Assembly: GCA_964399535.1 (NCBI GenBank)
Contig: CAYNRE010000009.1
Coordinates: 248,001-312,000 of the forward strand
Direction: 5' to 3'
DNA length: 64,000 nucleotides
From: CAYNRE01 sp964399535
GTDB taxonomy: Bacteria; Planctomycetota; Planctomycetia; Pirellulales; CAYNRE01
The translations under genes and the position numbers were made by a program. Shown here one piece after another: positions 32,763-42,136 of the stretch. The first letter of the stretch is position 1; each line of letters begins with the position of its first letter. A model generated the notes under the pieces. It ran no database searches. It saw nothing but the letters and a program-made list of their open reading frames with translations, and was not told the DNA's origin.

Positions 32763-33920
32763 TCAACGCTGCTCGGCGTAGAACCAGGTGGCCGTCTGCT
32801 CCGCGTGGAACAGCATCCACTCGCGATGCGTGTACACGGCGTGGCCCGCCACCTCCTCGGCTAGCTCGGGAGTGTCGTGGCGATAATCGACCAACAAGGT
32901 CTGTCCGTCGCGTGCAACCAGCCGGCCTTGGGCCAGTCGGTCCAACAGCGCGGGGGGCTCCAGCGATCGTTCGAGCAACTGGCCTAGTCGGCGATTGGCG
33001 ATCCAACTGCGCAGGTACAACGGGCTGGGGGGCACGTCGGTGCCGGCAATGCCTAGCTGCTGCACATAATCTCCGCGGGTAGCAGCCATGACGTCGGCCA
33101 GGGCCGGCGGAAACTCGCCTTGGTCCACGGCCAGATGGGCAACCGGCCGGTGGTGCACGAAGTGCAGCAGCCGGGCAAAACCGCCGGTGTCCCATCCGTA
33201 GCGAATCGGCGTGCCGAGCGTCACCAGGTCGAGGTTTCGGGCCAACTCGCCCCCCTTTCGCTGGCGCAAGAGGGCCCGCACCCGGGGCCAGGCGGGCAAA
33301 TCGACCGGCCCCCCCAACGGCCAGCGATAATAGGGCTGGCCCGCCTCGAAGAATTGCTCCAGGCTCCGCTCGTCGGCCGCCAACAGGTTGCTCAAGATCG
33401 CGAACACGTTGCCGGCGTGGCTATGGCCCCAGAGCATCGCCCGGTGCGAAGCTTGGCAAAGGCGGCTCAATTCGTCGATCAGGGTAACCGCCGCGTGGGC
33501 CCGCCCCAAGTGAAAGTTCTCGCTCGACCAGGAAAATCGCCGCACGCGAATCGGCCGGGTGCCGGACGGGTTCAGGCAATCTTCGAGCAGCCGGGCATAG
33601 TCGCTGGTGAAGTTCCCATCTTCGGCCACGAGTTGGTCGACCGCCGACTTGAGCCAGCCGCGCAGCCGGTCGCCGGCGGCCGGCCAGAGCCTTGCCAGGA
33701 GCCCCGCCATGCCCGCCGCGTCGGTGCCGACAAACGTTCCATGCACCAGCAGAATCGTGGCCACGCCGTGCTGTCGAAACGCCTGGCCCGCCCGCGCCAT
33801 CCGGGCGCGAAAGGCTTCACTGTCGACGAGTGGGTACGACTGGGGAACGACGACCCGGGGAGGCGAAATGGGGGGCGTGCCGATGTACGACTGGTGACGA
33901 AACTGGTTGTGAGACGGCAT
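32763..33920 (-). CDS. Alpha/beta hydrolase (lipase-like), overlapping the upstream phosphoesterase gene
   Basis: The 385-residue protein has the oxyanion segment LLVHGTF (about 58-63) and a nucleophile elbow WGHSHAG (S167), with a plausible late histidine in the last third. No signal peptide is present; the first 30 residues are unstructured. The ATG at 33920 has GGGAG ten bases upstream and lies 104 bases inside the preceding gene; an internal ATG at 33800 without a ribosome site would avoid the overlap. The pair is probably one transcript. Substrate unknown; lipase or esterase is a fold-based guess. Confidence 0.7.
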   Translation of the reverse strand: MPSHNQFRHQSYIGTPPISPPRVVVPQSYPLVDSEAFRARMARAGQAFRQHGVATILLVHGTFVGTDAAGMAGLLARLWPAAGDRLRGWLKSAVDQLVAEDGNFTSDYARLLEDCLNPSGTRPIRVRRFSWSSENFHLGRAHAAVTLIDELSRLCQASHRAMLWGHSHAGNVFAILSNLLAADERSLEQFFEAGQPYYRWPLGGPVDLPAWPRVRALLRQRKGGELARNLDLVTLGTPIRYGWDTGGFARLLHFVHHRPVAHLAVDQGEFPPALADVMAATRGDYVQQLGIAGTDVPPSPLYLRSWIANRRLGQLLERSLEPPALLDRLAQGRLVARDGQTLLVDYRHDTPELAEEVAGHAVYTHREWMLFHAEQTATWFYAEQR

Positions 33921-35316
33921 GCTCGGCGGCTCCCGCGTCGACTCGGCGAATGGGCGCCTCAGACGGTTGGCTGGCCAGGTTGCCCGTCCAGGTCTCGTAC
34001 GAGCGGCCTCCGCGCTCGTCTCCCTGGAAAAAGGCCAGGTAGGTCATGACGTCGCTGGCAATGAATTCGTGTTCGCGAGGGGCAAACCTGGTCTGGCGAT
34101 GCACACGCCGCCAGGTGCCCGAATTGAAGTACGCCTGGTTCAGCACATAGCCCTCGGCGTAGCTGGCGTCGAGCGGCACCAACTCAGAGGCATGCGTGTG
34201 GCCGTACACGATATGCTTAGCCCGGCGATTGCGGAAATCGCGTTCGGAAAGCGCGTGCTGATAATACGACTCGTCCTGGCTGCCCCGCAGCCCGTTGAGC
34301 CAGGCGATGACCGAACTGGTCGCCCGCAGCGAAAGCGCCTGGCTAAACTTCAGGGCCTTTTGCAGGCCGTCGACCAGGTCGTTCGGCCGCCAGGTATCTT
34401 GCTGCCGCACGAACGGCAACGCCAGAAACCGATCGGCCAGTTGATCCCAAACCTGTTTCACCCGGCGGCGCTGCGCCGGCAGCGGACAGGTGCGCTCCAA
34501 GAGCCCGTCGAGCCACACCGGCACCAACAGGTTCGGCCGCACGTTGTCCAACTCGGTCAGCCCCCAAATCGTGCTGGCTGGCAGCTCGCTGGCCAGCTCG
34601 CGCTGCACCGTGTCGGCAAACCGGTTGATCAACTCGATCACGATCGCGTCGCCCAGGCTGCTGCCATCGCGATCGCCATTAAAGTTGAATGGGTCGTACA
34701 GATCGCCGTGCCGGGCCAGCACCCGGTGCCGGCGCAGCGCATCCAAGACGGCGTCGCTTTCGGCCGGGTCGTGCGGAAACGGCTCGTCGGCCCGATTCAC
34801 CAGGCCCAGCCGCTCGATCACCAGCCGCCGCAATTGATCAAAGCGAGGCCCCCGTAGGTGCAAGAACCAATCGTGATTGCCGACCAGATAATGAACCCGA
34901 AGCGGCACCACCTGTGGTTGCCCATCGAGCGCTGGGCGGCCCTGCCGCGTGGCCGGGGGAACCGTCAAGGGCTCGGCGGTGGCCAGATTGCGCAGGATCG
35001 CCAGCGCGTCTTCATTCTGACGCAGGATTTCGCCCGTGATTTGGGTCACCAGATCGGCAAACTCGGGACGCGCGAAGTTCCCCCAGGGACGAATCACATC
35101 GCTCGCCAGCCATCGCGACGAGCGGATCACGTCGAGAATGTCGCCCAGGAGCAACAGATCGATCGACTCGACCGGACGATAGGTGCCATCAGCCCGCCAG
35201 GAAGCGGCCACGGCTAGGTCGAGCAGGCGCTCCGCGAAAATCGAAAACGCGCCAGGAGCGATGCTTGAACCGCTCGACCCGTCGGTTAAATGCAAGTCGC
35301 TGATGATCACCAGCAT
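33817..35316 (-). CDS. Calcineurin-like metallophosphoesterase
   Basis: The 499-residue protein begins MLVIISDLHLTDG, with metal ligands D7 and H9. It continues with LLGDILD (D59), LVGNHDW (N147, H148) and VYGHTHAS near residue 370, so the full two-metal phosphoesterase signature is present. It is longer than typical family members because of a large helical insert (about 170-360). The last 60 residues, rich in Arg, Pro and Ser, overlap the hydrolase gene. The start ATG 35316 has AAGGA upstream. It may cleave phosphodiesters or nucleotides; the exact substrate is unknown. Confidence 0.8.
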   Translation of the reverse strand: MLVIISDLHLTDGSSGSSIAPGAFSIFAERLLDLAVAASWRADGTYRPVESIDLLLLGDILDVIRSSRWLASDVIRPWGNFARPEFADLVTQITGEILRQNEDALAILRNLATAEPLTVPPATRQGRPALDGQPQVVPLRVHYLVGNHDWFLHLRGPRFDQLRRLVIERLGLVNRADEPFPHDPAESDAVLDALRRHRVLARHGDLYDPFNFNGDRDGSSLGDAIVIELINRFADTVQRELASELPASTIWGLTELDNVRPNLLVPVWLDGLLERTCPLPAQRRRVKQVWDQLADRFLALPFVRQQDTWRPNDLVDGLQKALKFSQALSLRATSSVIAWLNGLRGSQDESYYQHALSERDFRNRRAKHIVYGHTHASELVPLDASYAEGYVLNQAYFNSGTWRRVHRQTRFAPREHEFIASDVMTYLAFFQGDERGGRSYETWTGNLASQPSEAPIRRVDAGAAEHAVSQPVSSPVVHRHAPHFASPGRRSPVVPTRRQ

Positions 35317-35554
35317 GGCAACATCCTTGTCGCATCCGGTGCACGATGGCGATCCCCTCGCTATAGCGGCACGTCGCTAGTATCGACTTCCTTTTATGCC
35401 GAGCATGAGCAACCACCGGGTGGGGCAGATACGGCAAGCTGCGAAAAGCCTCCCGGTCAGGAAAACTGCCGAGACCGGCGAGGGAAGGCTGCCTTTACCA
35501 GACCATCAGCCGCAGAGCGCCGAGCACGACGACGTTAAAAACCCCGGCCAAGGG

Positions 35555-36970
35555 CTAAACCAACAGGGGGCGAATCACCTCGCCCGGGCAAACCACCAGG
35601 GGGCGGCCCTGGGTATCGGCCAGGGTCATGTGCGGCGGCAACCCCAGCAGGTGATGCACGGTCGCCATCAGGTCGACTGGGGCCACGGGGTCGGCGGCCG
35701 GATACGCGGCCCAACGATCGGACTGGCCGTAAAGCTGGCCGCCCGCCACTCCCCCCCCACCCAGCACCGTGGTGAAGCAGCCCGGCCAGTGGTCGCGACC
35801 GTCGCGGCCGGCCCCGGCATCGCTATTGCGCTGGCCCACCCGGGGGGTGCGGCCGAACTCGCCGGTCCAAACCACCAGGGTTTCGTCCCACAGGCCGCGT
35901 TCGATCAGGTCGTCGATCAGGGCCGAAAAAGCCTGGTCGGCAACCGGCATTAAGCGCTCGCGCAGATCGACGAAGTTTCGGCTATGGGTATCCCAGTACA
36001 CGCTCACATTCTTGATGCCGTCGTTGGGCCAAAATACCGTCACCAGCGGCACCCCGCGTTCGATCAGCCGCCGCGCCTGCAGCACCGATTGTCCGTGGGG
36101 ATTTCGGCCGTATCGATCGCGCAGCGCCTCGGGCTCTTCGTCGAGCGAAAAGGCCCCCTGCCCCACGGCCGAATCCAACAAGTCGAAGGCCCGGCGGTAG
36201 TGCCGATCGGTCACCTCGAGGTTGGCATCCTTCAGCGCCGAGCGCAGCTGCTGGTCGACGGCCGCCAACAGGTTCTGGCGGTGTTCCAACCGGACCGCCG
36301 AGATTTCGGCCGGCAACTGAAAATCGCCCACGCGGTAATCGTTTTGGTTGGGATCGGCGTCGATGGTCAGCGGATCGAACGCCCGGCCGAGCCAGCCGGC
36401 AAATTGACCGTGGCTTTGCTCGACGAACCGGGGCACATCGCCGGGCACCTTGGGGCGCATCGACACGAACGGCGGCAACGGGTCGCGGCCACGCCCAACT
36501 CGCGATAACACCGAGCCCAGGCTCGGCCAGTCGTGAGTCAAGTCGCCCGAGGGGGGTGGTGGCTGCCCGGTGAGCAGAAAATGGGTGGCGGTGGTGTGAT
36601 CCACGTTGTTGTGCGTCATCGAACGCAAGATCGCCAACCGGTCGGTGCGCTGGGCCAACTCGGGAAAATGCTCGCAAATGCTCGTGCCGGGCACCCGGGT
36701 CGAGATCGGCTGAAACTCGCCGCGGATTTCGGCGGGAGCCAGAGGCTTCAAATCCCAGGTGTCTTGGTGGGCTGGCCCGCCCCACATGAACAGCAGAATG
36801 CAGGACTTGGCCCGGCCGAAACTGGGTGCCTCGGCCACGGGGCTCGCCACGGCTCGGCCGCGCAGAAGCCCGGGCAGCGACAAACCCAACAGCGAGGCAC
36901 TGCCGGCGCGCAACACCTCGCGGCGCGTGGGCCGAAGCGTGTGCCGAAAATTGGGGCAACCGCCGGGCAT
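35555..36970 (-). CDS. Tat-exported DUF1501 protein (sulfatase-like fold)
   Basis: The 471-residue protein starts at the ATG at 36970 (MPGGCPNFRHTLRPTRREVL). A twin-arginine signal (RREVLRAG, R16-R17) followed by a hydrophobic SLLGLSLPGLL predicts folded export. FLMWGGPAHQDTWDLKP-like sequence, the 'SMTHNNVDHTTATHFLLTG' segment, and a C-terminal VVWTGEFGRTPR are hallmarks of DUF1501, an alkaline-phosphatase-superfamily group heavily expanded in Planctomycetes and often paired with a DUF1549/DUF1553 gene. No such partner is adjacent here. Enzymatic role unproved. Confidence 0.9.
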   Translation of the reverse strand: MPGGCPNFRHTLRPTRREVLRAGSASLLGLSLPGLLRGRAVASPVAEAPSFGRAKSCILLFMWGGPAHQDTWDLKPLAPAEIRGEFQPISTRVPGTSICEHFPELAQRTDRLAILRSMTHNNVDHTTATHFLLTGQPPPPSGDLTHDWPSLGSVLSRVGRGRDPLPPFVSMRPKVPGDVPRFVEQSHGQFAGWLGRAFDPLTIDADPNQNDYRVGDFQLPAEISAVRLEHRQNLLAAVDQQLRSALKDANLEVTDRHYRRAFDLLDSAVGQGAFSLDEEPEALRDRYGRNPHGQSVLQARRLIERGVPLVTVFWPNDGIKNVSVYWDTHSRNFVDLRERLMPVADQAFSALIDDLIERGLWDETLVVWTGEFGRTPRVGQRNSDAGAGRDGRDHWPGCFTTVLGGGGVAGGQLYGQSDRWAAYPAADPVAPVDLMATVHHLLGLPPHMTLADTQGRPLVVCPGEVIRPLLV

Positions 36971-37123
36971 GGCTACCTGTCGCGATTCGCGTTGCCGCAA
37001 AGCTGCTTGACCGCGGCGGTCGATGGTTGCGTTACGGCTGCCAACGTGGCGTTCGGCGCCGGCGGCGCCGAGCGAGTACTACCGCCGCTCTCCATTTTAC
37101 CCCGCCGGAGGGCCTGACGGAAA

Positions 37124-38335
37124 CTACTTGGGTGCTGCCGGTCTTGAGATGAGCCTGCGCTGCAGCAAGTCCCGCCAGGCCCGGCGCACTTCGTCAAGCT
37201 GCCGTTGGTATCGTTCCGCGGCCACTGCCGTCCACTGGGGATAGAAGAACGGTTCGTCGCTGAAATCGGAGTGCTGAGCCGACTTGAGAAGCAGCCGCCT
37301 CCAGACGCCAAAGCTGGCGGAGAGGTAATCGTCTGCCTCGTGAAGCTCTTGTCGCGCGGCTCGCTCGGCATTCTCGCGGGTCATTCCCGACGCTTCCAGC
37401 TGCTGGGCATCGGCCGTGCCCGGCTTGTCTTCGATCACCAAGAACTCCAGGTGTTGGGCTCGCGGCAAATCGTCGGAGTAGCACGGCTGCCCGGCGAAAT
37501 GCCCGTCCAGGTTCATCGCGGCGACAAAGCGTTGGTCGCCTCGCGCGGCCTCGACGGCGGCCACACCGCCCAACGAGTGCCCAAACACCGCCACCCGGTC
37601 GGTCACGATTCGTGACGGGCCGCCGAGCAGCCTTTCCAGTTCCGGGTCCTGGGCAAGCGCGTCGACTGCCATTCGTAAGTCGGCCGCGCGCGTGTCGACC
37701 CGCTTGCGATAGTACGCTTCGATCTTCTCGCTTGTATCCAGTTCGCTCCAGGGACGGTTTGAGAGCGGCTCCCGCACGCTGCCGTCGGGAAACACCTGCC
37801 CTACTCCTTCGTGGGTTGGCTCGACGGCGGCCACCAGGTAGCCGTGACTGGCCAGGTCTTCCAGGTAAGTCCGATAGAAGAACACCGGCGCTCCGGCTCC
37901 TGGTGAGAACAGCACCAGCGGCAGCGGCTTCTCGCCGGCCAGCGGCAGAGCATTCTCAGTTGCGCGGCTCTTCAGAAACAGCGGCAACAGCCGGACAAGC
38001 CAGGCATCGATCCCCGAAAAATTACTGGCAAGTTTTTCGATTTGCGGAAAATAGGCAACCGCGCTCCCCGCGGAGCTCGCCGGATAAAACACATAGATCA
38101 GCACCTCTCGCGGCTGGTCATTTGCCCAAGGATCCTGGCGAGCCTGGTCCGTCGCAACGACCGCTGTTTGCCCAACCAGGTACGGGCCGGACGGCCCCGG
38201 AAGTTCGACCAACCATGCCATCAGCGAATAGGCCACGACCAGCGCGATTCCGATCGCGCCGGCAATCGCTGCGAGCCAACGTGCGGTTCTCCACCGCCAG
38301 GTGCTGGTCTTATGCTCCATCGCTTCGGTCTTCAT
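37124..38335 (-). CDS. Membrane-anchored PAF-acetylhydrolase-like alpha/beta hydrolase
   Basis: The 403-residue protein has an N-terminal membrane anchor (about 18-44). The fold follows, with LFSPGAGAP, ASHGYLVAAVEPTHEG and the nucleophile GHSLGG (S254), matching the platelet-activating-factor acetylhydrolase/dienelactone-hydrolase-like group. The acid and histidine are likely in LDGHFAGQP and AQHSDF near the C-terminus. The start ATG is at 38335. It is divergent from the pectate-lyase-like gene. It probably hydrolyses short-chain esters or phospholipids outside the cytoplasm. Confidence 0.75.
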   Translation of the reverse strand: MKTEAMEHKTSTWRWRTARWLAAIAGAIGIALVVAYSLMAWLVELPGPSGPYLVGQTAVVATDQARQDPWANDQPREVLIYVFYPASSAGSAVAYFPQIEKLASNFSGIDAWLVRLLPLFLKSRATENALPLAGEKPLPLVLFSPGAGAPVFFYRTYLEDLASHGYLVAAVEPTHEGVGQVFPDGSVREPLSNRPWSELDTSEKIEAYYRKRVDTRAADLRMAVDALAQDPELERLLGGPSRIVTDRVAVFGHSLGGVAAVEAARGDQRFVAAMNLDGHFAGQPCYSDDLPRAQHLEFLVIEDKPGTADAQQLEASGMTRENAERAARQELHEADDYLSASFGVWRRLLLKSAQHSDFSDEPFFYPQWTAVAAERYQRQLDEVRRAWRDLLQRRLISRPAAPK

Positions 38336-38896
38336 CGTTCGATCGCTTTCTGGAGAGATGCTGGCACCGGGTCGGCGGTCTCCGGACAGCTCGTCAGACC
38401 TCGCCCGGGCCTGGACCCTTGCTCGGCCAACCAGCGCCGGCCAAGGCGCAAGGGGCGACCCGGCCGCAGCTGGTCCAGCGATACGGACCGCGCCCTAGTC
38501 GCCCGCCCAGCCATGGCTTCATCTTCCGAGAAAACCAGCCTGTCGGCTTGCATGTTTGCAACTTTTTCGGTGGCCTAACCGGTGCGAGACAGGGCGCGAT
38601 CGAAGCGAAAAAACAGGGGCCAACCTAGCCCTAGTTGGCAATCTTCTCTTTGACAGTCGTCCCCCACGAGCCAGGGCCGATGGTTGCCCCGCACGGTCAA
38701 TTCCGCGAAACTTCCGTTCGGAGCACTACGGGCAAGCCGTGGGCTCTTGAGCGACATCGCCTTCAATGCGCCCACTCGGGGCGATCGGTCGAACCGTGCT
38801 GGATGTACCCGTCTGAGTGGTCGAACTGGCGCCCATTGGTCGCAGCCCGCGGCTTTCAGGGCCCGAGACTCAATCGTCTGGTTCGCGGCATCGCGC
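38336..38896. other. Divergent intergenic region, 561 bases
   Basis: I see no gene supported on either strand: the open frames lack conserved sequence, ribosome sites and plausible composition. No strong hairpin with a T-run is present. The region probably holds promoters for the two divergent genes. Confidence 0.4.
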
Positions 38897-40618
38897 ATGA
38901 CTGCCCTGGTTCTGACACTTGCCTTGTTCGCAGCCCAGCCGGCGGCACCGTCCGCGCGGCCCAGTTTCCCCGGCGCCGCTGGGTTCGGGGCCGCTGCCCG
39001 GGGGGGAATTCCTGGTCGCATTGTCCACGTCGAATCGCTCGACGACGCTGGACCCGGTACGCTTCGCGAAGCGCTTTCCACCCCCGGTCCCAAAACCATC
39101 GTTTTCGACGTGGGGGGCACGATCGAGCTGGCCAGCCCTCTCCAGGTGCCTCGCCCCGCCGCGGGCCGCACCACCCTTGCCGGCCAAACCGCGCCAGGGG
39201 GAATCACCGTTTCAGGCAACCTGTGGCTGGCCGCCTACAACGGCGGGCAGCCGGTCAGCGACATCGTCGTTCGCCACCTCCGCTTTCGCGGCGTGCATAC
39301 CCATTACGCGGCCGACGCCACGGGCGACTGTCTGGTGGCTTATCACGTCGACCGAGTGATCATCGACCACTGTTCGTTTTCCGGCGGGGTCGATGAATGT
39401 TTGGACTTGGGTGGTTCGACCAACGTAACCGTGGGTTGGTGTACCTTCGAGGAATCGGCCCGCTGGGGCGAAGGGGGCAGCCAGCACAACGAAGCCAGCC
39501 ACAATCGGGCCCTGATGATCGGCACCTATGCGCCCCAGTGCGATTGGACGCTGCATCACTCGTTGTTCGCTCATCACCTCAACCGCATGCCCGAGGGGGC
39601 CGGCCGCTCGGCCGAAATGCTGGCCAACGTAATGTACAACTGGCGGCCCTATGTCGGCACCTTGCGGCTCACCGGCGGCGCGAACGTGGTGGGCAATTCC
39701 TGGATCTGCGGACCGGACCGGAATCCGGCCGAGGGAATGTGTCTGTTCTACGAAGTACCCGAGGGCCCGCTCTACTTCGCCGACAACCAGTTTCTGGGTC
39801 CGACGCCCGAAACCACCTGGGCGGCGCCCCAGGCCGACCAACAGGCGATTCTGGATCGCGCGCTACTGCATTATCAGCGGCAACCCAAGCTGGTCACGCA
39901 GCCGGTGCCCATGTCGGCCTGGCCCCTGGCCTTGCGGGACTGTGCCAGCGAAACCGCTCAGGTACTCGCCCAATCGGGCTCTTGGCCGCGCGACGCGACA
40001 ACCCGCCGCACGGTCGACGAGGTGGCTCAGCGCGGCGGCGGCCACGGGCTGCACGGCCCTTACGAGCGCTTCGCCTTTCGCGACAATGGCCCCACCTCGC
40101 GCCAGCGCGACCGCGATCGCGACGGCATCGAAGATGCTTGGGAACTGCGCCACGGGCTCGACCCGCGCACGCCCATCGACAGCCAGCAATTGGTACCCGC
40201 GGGGGCTTCACCCGAGGATCGGCACCAGGGCTATCGCTACCTGGAGTGGTATCTCAACGACCTGGCCGATCGGCTCGTGGGCTACGAAACCCCGCTGGTT
40301 TCCGTGCGGGTAACCGTCGAGGGAAAGGGGCGCGTGGTCTGCGGCAACAGCGGCCATACCCCCGGCTGGAACCCGGCCCGCGAGCTGCGCGGAGGCCCGG
40401 TGGAAATCGACTGGCCGCGCGAGCCGCAGTTGTTTCACCGCGGCTCGTCGGCCGTGCTGAGGGCGCTGCCGGCCGAGGGGTGGCGGTTCTACGGCTGGCA
40501 CGGGGGCAGTATCCAGGGCCGTAGCGAATTGCGCATCGAGGCGGTGTTCGACGAAGATCAGCAGCTCACCGCCATCTTCTCCCCGGCCGAACTTCTCGCC
40601 CCTCAGGACGCGCCCTAG
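38897..40618 (+). CDS. Exported pectate-lyase-like right-handed beta-helix protein
   Basis: The 573-residue protein starts at the ATG at 38897 with a short signal peptide (MTALVLTLALFAAQPAA). The opening FPGAAGFGAAARGG and GPGTLREAL, then TIVFDVGGTIEL, are the diagnostic start of the Planctomycete/Bacteroidete PL1-like pectate lyase group. The middle holds beta-helix coils (NVTVGWCTFEES, HHSLFAHHLNRMP). A dockerin-like calcium loop (DRDGIEDAWE) and a C-terminal beta domain follow. The stop TAG (40616-40618) overlaps the convergent LarA-like gene's stop as CTAG. It probably degrades an acidic polysaccharide, though many homologues lack activity. Confidence 0.8.
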   Translation: MTALVLTLALFAAQPAAPSARPSFPGAAGFGAAARGGIPGRIVHVESLDDAGPGTLREALSTPGPKTIVFDVGGTIELASPLQVPRPAAGRTTLAGQTAPGGITVSGNLWLAAYNGGQPVSDIVVRHLRFRGVHTHYAADATGDCLVAYHVDRVIIDHCSFSGGVDECLDLGGSTNVTVGWCTFEESARWGEGGSQHNEASHNRALMIGTYAPQCDWTLHHSLFAHHLNRMPEGAGRSAEMLANVMYNWRPYVGTLRLTGGANVVGNSWICGPDRNPAEGMCLFYEVPEGPLYFADNQFLGPTPETTWAAPQADQQAILDRALLHYQRQPKLVTQPVPMSAWPLALRDCASETAQVLAQSGSWPRDATTRRTVDEVAQRGGGHGLHGPYERFAFRDNGPTSRQRDRDRDGIEDAWELRHGLDPRTPIDSQQLVPAGASPEDRHQGYRYLEWYLNDLADRLVGYETPLVSVRVTVEGKGRVVCGNSGHTPGWNPARELRGGPVEIDWPREPQLFHRGSSAVLRALPAEGWRFYGWHGGSIQGRSELRIEAVFDEDQQLTAIFSPAELLAPQDAP

Positions 40619-41895
40619 TGCACCAGCGCCGGCTCGAAGCCGGTCAGATTTCCCGCCGCGTCGAATTCCAAGTCGCGCGGCTCGATCAAAATCTCCAGGT
40701 CGTCGCGCCGCTGGGCCTCGCCCCAGTAGGCGGTCGAACACTCGACTTCGGCCAGGTGCAGCGTGTTTTGAATCCAGAGCACCCGGTTCTCGGCCGCCGG
40801 CGTCAGCCCCGTGGTCGAAAAAGCCGCGTCGAGCACCTCGCGATCGGTGTCGTAGTGCACGGGCAACATGGCTCCCGTGGGGTGGCCTCCCGTGAGGCAG
40901 TTGATTTTGGTGATGTGCATATTGATGGCATCGACCGTCCGCTGATTGGTGAATTCGGAGATCCCGATACCAGCCGCGTTGCCATGGGTTTCGGGGGTCA
41001 ACCCTCGGACGAAAATCCGTTTCACCTTGGGAAATTCGTCGTCAGCCGCTTTGTGATCGTTGAATTTCCGCCCGACCACGTTGGTATCCATCCCCGCGCC
41101 CGAGATGTTCTTGCCGATCTGTTCGATGATCAATAAATCGACCTGGTCGAATGGCAGCTTGGGCATCCACTGCTTGGCCAGCTTGAGCAACTCTCGTTCG
41201 CGCGTCTCGAAATCTTCCGGCCGCACCGCCTCGATTCGAGCGGTTTCGTCGTAGCCGTTTTCGACAATCGCAACCCCCGCGGCAATTTTGCAGCGCCGCA
41301 GTACCTCGCCGGCCACGCTTCGCAGGATCTGGCCGAAGCTGTAGTCCAGAATGGCTCGATGGTAAATCTTGGCTCCCTCGTGCTTGCCCAGCCCGATGAG
41401 CATCATTTTCATCAGCCCGCTTTCGATGTCGCCTACGAAGTTGGTGTGCGGCTTCACGCGGCCGCAGACCACCACGTGATCCGCCTCGGAAGCGTAGCGG
41501 TCGAAATGGACCGGAAACCCCTCGGCGGTCTGGCAAACGATCACGGTCTCCATCGAGGCGCGGATCGGGCAGCCGACAAAGTCCTCGGTAATGCCATAAC
41601 CCTCGACGATGGCCCGCTGGCCCGCCGCCGTACCGCCGCCGTGACTGCCCATGGCGGGCACAATGAACGGTTCGGCCCCCAGGCGGCGCAAATGGGCCAC
41701 CACCGCGCGAATGACGAGGTGAATATTCAAGATGCCGCGACTGCCCGCCGTTACCGCGACCGACTGGCCAGGCCGAATTCGCTCGGCCAGGTGCAAGCTT
41801 GCTAGCTGTCGCTCGACCTCGGCGGCCACGTCGGCCACTTGGGGGCGGGGAAAGGTTTGGCGTACGCGAAACATCCGCGGGTAGCTGGTGGCCAT
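40615..41895 (-). CDS. Divergent LarA-like (DUF2088) protein
   Basis: The 426-residue protein has the LarA-family N-terminal fold (VAVTAGSRGILNIHLVIRAV and VPAMGSHGGGT, H85). It then has KPHTNF (H150) and GLGKHEGAK (K171) instead of the classical GLHRP/EPH/SGGRK set seen in the gene at 3954. Histidine and lysine ligand candidates are thus present in different local sequences. The C-terminal half contains the GISEFTNQRTVDAINMH segment. The start ATG 41895 has a GAGAT upstream. It may be a nickel-pincer epimerase for another hydroxyacid or sugar acid; the neighbouring pectate-lyase-like gene makes uronate-type acids a reasonable guess. Confidence 0.75.
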   Translation of the reverse strand: MATSYPRMFRVRQTFPRPQVADVAAEVERQLASLHLAERIRPGQSVAVTAGSRGILNIHLVIRAVVAHLRRLGAEPFIVPAMGSHGGGTAAGQRAIVEGYGITEDFVGCPIRASMETVIVCQTAEGFPVHFDRYASEADHVVVCGRVKPHTNFVGDIESGLMKMMLIGLGKHEGAKIYHRAILDYSFGQILRSVAGEVLRRCKIAAGVAIVENGYDETARIEAVRPEDFETRERELLKLAKQWMPKLPFDQVDLLIIEQIGKNISGAGMDTNVVGRKFNDHKAADDEFPKVKRIFVRGLTPETHGNAAGIGISEFTNQRTVDAINMHITKINCLTGGHPTGAMLPVHYDTDREVLDAAFSTTGLTPAAENRVLWIQNTLHLAEVECSTAYWGEAQRRDDLEILIEPRDLEFDAAGNLTGFEPALVH

Positions 41896-42136
41896 GAAGC
41901 GAGATCTCGTCGGAGGGACTTAAAACCGCAAGGGGCAGCGGCGGTTTCCCCAGGCCGGGCTCCCCGGCGGGGCCAGGAACGCGGCGGACGCCGCCCAATT
42001 TCTCGATCTTATTCAACCCGGGCGGGCCGGTCCATGCCGCCCAAACTGCTCTCGCGTCGCTGGTCGCGGCTGTCTTAGAATCCCTCCCCGCTTCGCGCCG
42101 TCGGAACGCCGTATCACCGCAGGGAGGCCGTGGGCA

